Source: Alphaproteobacteria bacterium UBA3002
GTDB lineage: Bacteria > Pseudomonadota > Alphaproteobacteria > Rickettsiales > UBA3002
Length of the DNA stretch: 9,143 bases
Direction of reading: 5' to 3'
NCBI GenBank assembly: GCA_002346425.1
Contig: DDZS01000029.1
Span: forward strand, 1,366-10,508
The notes under the pieces were generated by a model. That model was not told the origin of the DNA. It was given only the letters and a program-made list of their open reading frames with translations, and did not search any database. Shown here piece by piece: positions 6,489-9,143 of this stretch (its first letter is position 1; every line of letters starts with the position of its first letter). Both the position numbers and the translations under genes were made by a program.

Positions 6489-6521
6489 TAAACTAATTGT
6501 TAACTATTCTATGGGTATAAT
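6489..6521 (+). promoter_or_regulatory. Promoter of the small exported protein, with degenerate CtrA-like box
   Basis: TATAAT at 6516-6521 is a consensus -10. No good -35 hexamer lies 16-18 bases upstream. That position is instead covered by TAAA (6489-6492), seven bases and TTAA (6500-6503): one mismatch from the CtrA pattern, with 12 bases from box to -10 as in unit 3. The leader would be about 25 bases, ending in GGGAG before the ATG. Confidence 0.5.
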
Positions 6522-6552
6522 GAATGAAATAAAGTAAAAACGGGAGATGATG

Positions 6553-6759
6553 ATGAAACCTAAAATGACTGTAATCTACTGTATGAGCGCGCTCGCGCTT
6601 GCGGTGCTGACTGTAAGCTATGCGCAATATAAACCGCTCGATGCGATGCCGTCGCAACAGACCACGGAACGCTTGACACTGGATGATGCCTTCGCCCATG
6701 TGAATGGCCCGACTTCAGTGTCTGCCTATGCGTATCAGGGCGCTTCTGTCGCGCAGTAA
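6553..6759 (+). CDS. Small exported protein of unknown function
   Basis: Encodes 68 residues from ATG 6553; the in-frame ATGs at 6547 and 6550 would add one or two Met. GGGAG at 6542-6546 sits six bases before 6553, which decides the start. Residues 1-5 are basic, about 6-21 are hydrophobic, and SYA|Q fits a Sec signal peptidase I site, leaving a mature peptide of roughly 45 residues that is polar and has no Cys. I recognise no family. It lies 116 bases after the last pseudopilin, with its own strong -10 (TATAAT) and a degenerate CtrA-like box at the expected -35 position, so it may be expressed with the pilin units. Signal peptide, ribosome site and promoter together support a real gene. Confidence 0.7.
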   Translation: MKPKMTVIYCMSALALAVLTVSYAQYKPLDAMPSQQTTERLTLDDAFAHVNGPTSVSAYAYQGASVAQ

Positions 6760-6776
6760 TCGCGCTGCATGCACCT

Positions 6777-6787
6777 CCGGCAATGAC
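6777..6787 (+). repeat. Vestigial repeat tail upstream of copy C
   Basis: CCGGCAATGAC matches the right arm of the tail hairpin in copy A. It precedes the head of copy C by about the same distance as the copy A tail precedes copy B, so it is probably the remains of an adjacent unit. Confidence 0.45.
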
Positions 6788-6794
6788 ACTAATG

Positions 6795-6908
6795 AAAAAC
6801 GAGAAGCGTGGACAGTACGTCCACGCCTGCCAAGAGCCAGCGAAAGCTGCCAGCGAAGCGATTCTAGTAAGAATCGCGGAGCGCAAGTCTGGAGCGTAAG
6901 CGAAAGAC
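6795..6908 (+). repeat. Structured repeat, copy C (no tail)
   Basis: Stems are GCGTGGAC/GTCCACGC (6806-6826, loop AGTAC), CAGC/GCTG with GAAA loop (6838-6849), GCGATTCT/AGAATCGC around AGTA (6858-6877), and GTCT/AGAC (6887-6908) with inner GC-GTAA-GC, another GNRA loop. All four are perfectly paired. It fills most of the 202-base gap between the small exported protein and the putative peptidase and lacks the GCCGGG tail. Confidence 0.85.
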
Positions 6909-6961
6909 ATTAAAAAAACCTACGATTGCCACACTGAAGGCAACAGGAGTGTGAGACTGTT

Positions 6962-8398
6962 ATGTATACCATTATCGGCGACACAAAAGATGACGCGTTT
7001 CAATTAGCCGTGGTCGCGCTCCGCAATGGCGTGCAGATCGACGACGCTTATTGCGCTTATGATGTCGCGGGCGAGCGTTATATTGAGGTTAACCCGCGCA
7101 GCGACCGTCAGACCAGCGATCAGGAATTCAAAGAATATGTGATGGCTAGCGGCGAACGCACCAGCGCCAACCGCCTCGCCGCGCTGCAAAGCTCACTCCC
7201 TGACGCCGCGAGTTACATGGAGGAAATGGGCCGCCCCTTCAACCTGATGGTGCTGGACCACGGCGTGCCGCCGCTGGATGCCGAGGGGAAAGAAGGCTTC
7301 GGCGCGCCGGATACGATTTTGTATCGCGAATTACTGCCGCTGTTACCGCCGGGAACGGAGGGCGTGTTCCTGCCCACCTGTTTTGCGCAATCGGCGTTGG
7401 AATATGCCAATCTCGCCCCCGCCGGCACCGCGATTTACCCCGGCGTGAGCGCCACCTCCGTCGCCTATGGCGACCTGCTCGCCGATCAGGTCGGACGGCA
7501 TCAGGGCACGGATCGCGATCTGGATGCGGCAAGCGCCTTTACCTATCATATGGCCACCGCAGAATTTCATCGCTGGGTCGATCGCAATACCGCGCTCAAC
7601 GCCAACGATCCCTACTACGCAAAGCAACCCCTGCCCGTGCAGCTCGATCAGATTCTCCCCACCGAAATCGCGATCAGCGGGTTAGGGCAACACGACATCG
7701 CCGAGATTTTGGGGCCGGACTATGTTGCGAGCAAAGGCGATGCCACGCATATCCATTTGCCTACCTTGCTGGCGCAGATGGACGGAGAAACCCTGGTGCA
7801 CGCCGCGGAAGATCTGGCCGCCGAGTTGCAACGCTATCCAACCATCAGCCTGACCGCGCTGCCGCAGGATGATTCGCGCGTGGCGGAAATGTATAGCCCG
7901 GAGTTTCTTACCTCCCTCGCCGAGGCGCATAGCGCAGGCGTCGAACAGGATATCGACAAGCAGGGCATGCTGTATGCCATGGCCTTTACGCATCTGCGCA
8001 CGTCCGGCCAGCTAGAACAATTGGTCGAACGCGCCAAGGAAAATGGCGCCGCGGTAGAACAATCGCTCAACCATCAAACGGAGCCAGCGCTTTCCGGCAA
8101 AGGCCCACGCGTCACGCATGACCCGATGCGTGAGTTATTGAACGACATTGCCCAACGTCCGATGGATGACACCGCCTCGCAATTGGCGCGCGACCTGATG
8201 GGTCACGGCGTCACCATGGAAGACGACGCCCCCGCCGCCAGCGGGTCACTGCGCATCGAAGACCTGATCAAAAGCGGAGGCATCACGCATGACACAGACG
8301 CCGAGCTTGGCGACGACGGCATGCCCGGCAAAGACGACCGCCTGCCCCCACCCGCCGGTGGCCGCGCCGACAAAGGCGACCGCGTGCTCCAACATTAA
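6962..8398 (+). CDS. Putative clan CD (caspase/legumain-like) cysteine peptidase
   Basis: Encodes 478 residues; no confident family name from sequence alone. The region of about residues 88-170 has the layout of clan CD peptidases: a hydrophobic strand ending in His100-Gly101 (FNLMVLDHG), a helix (ILYRELLPLL), a second strand ending in Cys140 (GVFLPTC), a helix, then a third strand with GTAIYPGVSATSVAYGD. The 40-residue His-Cys spacing is within the range of that clan. Residues 1-70 are a compact leader region; 180-370 are mostly helical and acidic; 380-478 are low-complexity and Pro/Gly/Asp-rich, ending in DDRLPPPAGG. No signal peptide or membrane segment is seen, so it is cytoplasmic or exported by a non-Sec route. 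AGGAG is 12 bases before the ATG, a long spacing. The next gene begins 24 bases after its stop. The peptidase call is inference from motif order, not from a database match. Confidence 0.9.
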   Translation: MYTIIGDTKDDAFQLAVVALRNGVQIDDAYCAYDVAGERYIEVNPRSDRQTSDQEFKEYVMASGERTSANRLAALQSSLPDAASYMEEMGRPFNLMVLDHGVPPLDAEGKEGFGAPDTILYRELLPLLPPGTEGVFLPTCFAQSALEYANLAPAGTAIYPGVSATSVAYGDLLADQVGRHQGTDRDLDAASAFTYHMATAEFHRWVDRNTALNANDPYYAKQPLPVQLDQILPTEIAISGLGQHDIAEILGPDYVASKGDATHIHLPTLLAQMDGETLVHAAEDLAAELQRYPTISLTALPQDDSRVAEMYSPEFLTSLAEAHSAGVEQDIDKQGMLYAMAFTHLRTSGQLEQLVERAKENGAAVEQSLNHQTEPALSGKGPRVTHDPMRELLNDIAQRPMDDTASQLARDLMGHGVTMEDDAPAASGSLRIEDLIKSGGITHDTDAELGDDGMPGKDDRLPPPAGGRADKGDRVLQH

Positions 8399-8422
8399 CA
8401 TATCTAGAAGAAAGACTTCACC

Positions 8423-8677
8423 ATGGCCACCACTCCCAACACTAGCAATACCCAACCCAATGATGCGACGTTGCAAGACCAGATCACACAAGGTGCCGAT
8501 GATGCGCAGAGCCAAGGCACCGCCGACCTGCTCAACCAGATCAACGACCGCGAAGCCCTGAATGCCGTCGCCGAGCAACTCCGCGAACAAACCCGCAACA
8601 TTCAAAACGACGCCCCCGCCAAAAGCGACCGCCTACCCTACCAGCCACCCAGTCGCAGCGGTGGCGTCACGCGTTAG
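8423..8677 (+). CDS. Small hydrophilic protein, probable partner of the upstream gene
   Basis: Encodes 84 residues, rich in Asn, Gln, Asp and Thr, without Cys, signal peptide or membrane segment. A disordered N-terminus (about 1-17) leads to a predicted amphipathic helical region (about 18-63, including DLLNQINDREALNAVAEQLR) and a Pro/Ser/Gly tail. The tail KSDRLPYQPPSRSGG resembles KDDRLPPPAGG near the end of the preceding protein. The 24-base gap and lack of a promoter between suggest cotranscription. I recognise no family. It could be a cofactor, substrate or inhibitor of the putative peptidase; that is inference from adjacency and the shared tail only. Its ribosome site is weak (AGAAGAAAG, some ten bases upstream). 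Confidence 0.75.
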   Translation: MATTPNTSNTQPNDATLQDQITQGADDAQSQGTADLLNQINDREALNAVAEQLREQTRNIQNDAPAKSDRLPYQPPSRSGGVTR

Positions 8678-8823
8678 TCCTTTCCGCCATCGCTTTGCGC
8701 TGGCTAGTGGTTGCACGCTCGCCTACTGCTCGCTCCGCAACGGCTTCGCAGTCGCTCAGCGTCTCGGCCTACTGGGCTCGTATCCATCGTTATGCACCGC
8801 CGGTATAACGACTTTTTACTATC

Positions 8824-8992
8824 TATATGAAGAAACGCGGACAGTACGTCCCCGCCTGCCAAGAGCCCGCGAGAGCGGCAAAGCAAAGCGATTCCAGTAG
8901 GAATCGCGAAGCGCACTAGCGCTGGCGTTGCCGGAGCGGAAATAACTAAGGCCACACACTGCCTTTGGATTGCCGGGTCACGGCAATGACGC
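8824..8992 (+). repeat. Composite structured repeat, copy D
   Basis: Stems are CGCGGAC/GTCCCCG (8836-8854, one C-C mismatch), CCGC/GCGG with GAGA loop (8867-8878), GCGATTCC/GGAATCGC around AGTA (8888-8907), and a replaced fourth helix: CGCT/AGCG outside GGC-GTT-GCC (8920-8938). The tail hairpin ATTGCCG/CGGCAAT (8969-8987) is shortened. The preceding gene-free stretch 8678-8823 is GC-rich with two imperfect CTCGCCTACTG / CTCGGCCTACTG segments; I see no gene in it. Confidence 0.8.
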
Positions 8993-9000
8993 GTCCCCTT

Positions 9001-9025
9001 GTCACCCCGTCGCATGACGGGGTCC
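9001..9025. repeat. CCCCGTC hairpin module, inverted
   Basis: GTCACCCCGTC (9001-9011) and GACGGGGT (9016-9023) pair around GCAT. This is the reverse complement of the module at the left end of the window and follows copy D directly. Confidence 0.7.
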
Positions 9026-9052
9026 GGAGCCATACGCACCGGCAGAACCAGA

Positions 9053-9075
9053 CCCCGTGACACGCACGGGGTGAC
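9053..9075. repeat. CCCCGTG hairpin module preceding copy E
   Basis: CCCCGTG (9053-9059) pairs with CACGGGG (9065-9071) around ACACG, then TGAC. Relative to the module at 1-18 one base pair differs on both arms (C-G changed to G-C), so pairing is conserved. Confidence 0.7.
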
Positions 9076-9080
9076 AACCT

Positions 9081-9143
9081 TTCTATACGAAGAAACGCGG
9101 ACAGTACGTCCGCGCCTGCCAAGAGCCGCCGAAAGGCGCAGCC
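9081..9143 (+). repeat. Structured repeat, copy E, cut by window end
   Basis: Stems are CGCGGAC/GTCCGCG (9096-9114, loop AGTAC) and CGCC/GGCG with GAAA loop (9127-9138). The rest lies beyond the window. The upstream TTTCTATACGA spacer matches that of copy A. Confidence 0.8.

Noticed and set aside
8790..8817. Weak terminator-like hairpin followed by TTTTT
   Set aside because: The stem is short and bulged, the T-run is four bases away, and it lies over 100 bases beyond the last stop codon.

Overview
The window looks like an accessory stretch of an alphaproteobacterial chromosome. Three things suggest this. Three gene units are preceded by perfect TTAA-N7-TTAA sites, the recognition pattern of the alphaproteobacterial cell-cycle regulator CtrA. 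Dispersed palindromes of the GCCGGG..CCCGGC-AATGAC kind occur, which in many Alphaproteobacteria are mistranslated as 'VIAGLDPAIQ'. Two candidate -10 elements begin GCTA, as in Caulobacter housekeeping promoters. I cannot assign an order or genus.

Layout: bases 1-394 hold no gene, only two head-to-tail copies (A, B) of a composite structured repeat. A minus-strand gene (1234-395) encodes a DUF1376 (YdaU-like) phage-type replication protein. Diverging from it is the core of the window, six consecutive plus-strand genes (about 1336-6436) for paralogous type IV prepilin/pseudopilin-like proteins. All six share an almost invariant prepilin signal and transmembrane helix, four conserved cysteines, a G-[DN]-G-[DN]-G loop, an FWQHLANAGL-type block and an EEAWNIDTKIDDG-type block, with a divergent segment between the last two. 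Spacing divides them into three transcription units (genes 1-2, 3-4-5 and 6), each headed by a CtrA-like box at nearly the same distance from a candidate -10 and the first ATG. A small exported protein (6553-6759) follows, under a promoter with a degenerate version of the same box. It may belong to the same regulon.

After a third repeat copy (C) come two closely spaced genes (6962-8398 and 8423-8677). The first has the His-Gly...Cys layout of clan CD (caspase/legumain-like) cysteine peptidases. The second is a small hydrophilic protein whose tail resembles the tail of the first. From 8678 to the end there is no gene, only repeat copies D and E and CCCCGT/ACGGGG hairpins.

How the parts may work together (inference): the six pseudopilins probably supply alternative or co-assembling subunits or tips of a type IV filament or secretion pseudopilus, produced at a defined cell-cycle stage under CtrA. 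No prepilin peptidase, assembly ATPase, platform protein or secretin is encoded here, so the machinery must lie elsewhere. The repeats are of separate interest. Stems are kept while their sequences differ between copies, and GNRA-type loops occur on the plus strand, which suggests selection on folded RNA or single-stranded DNA.
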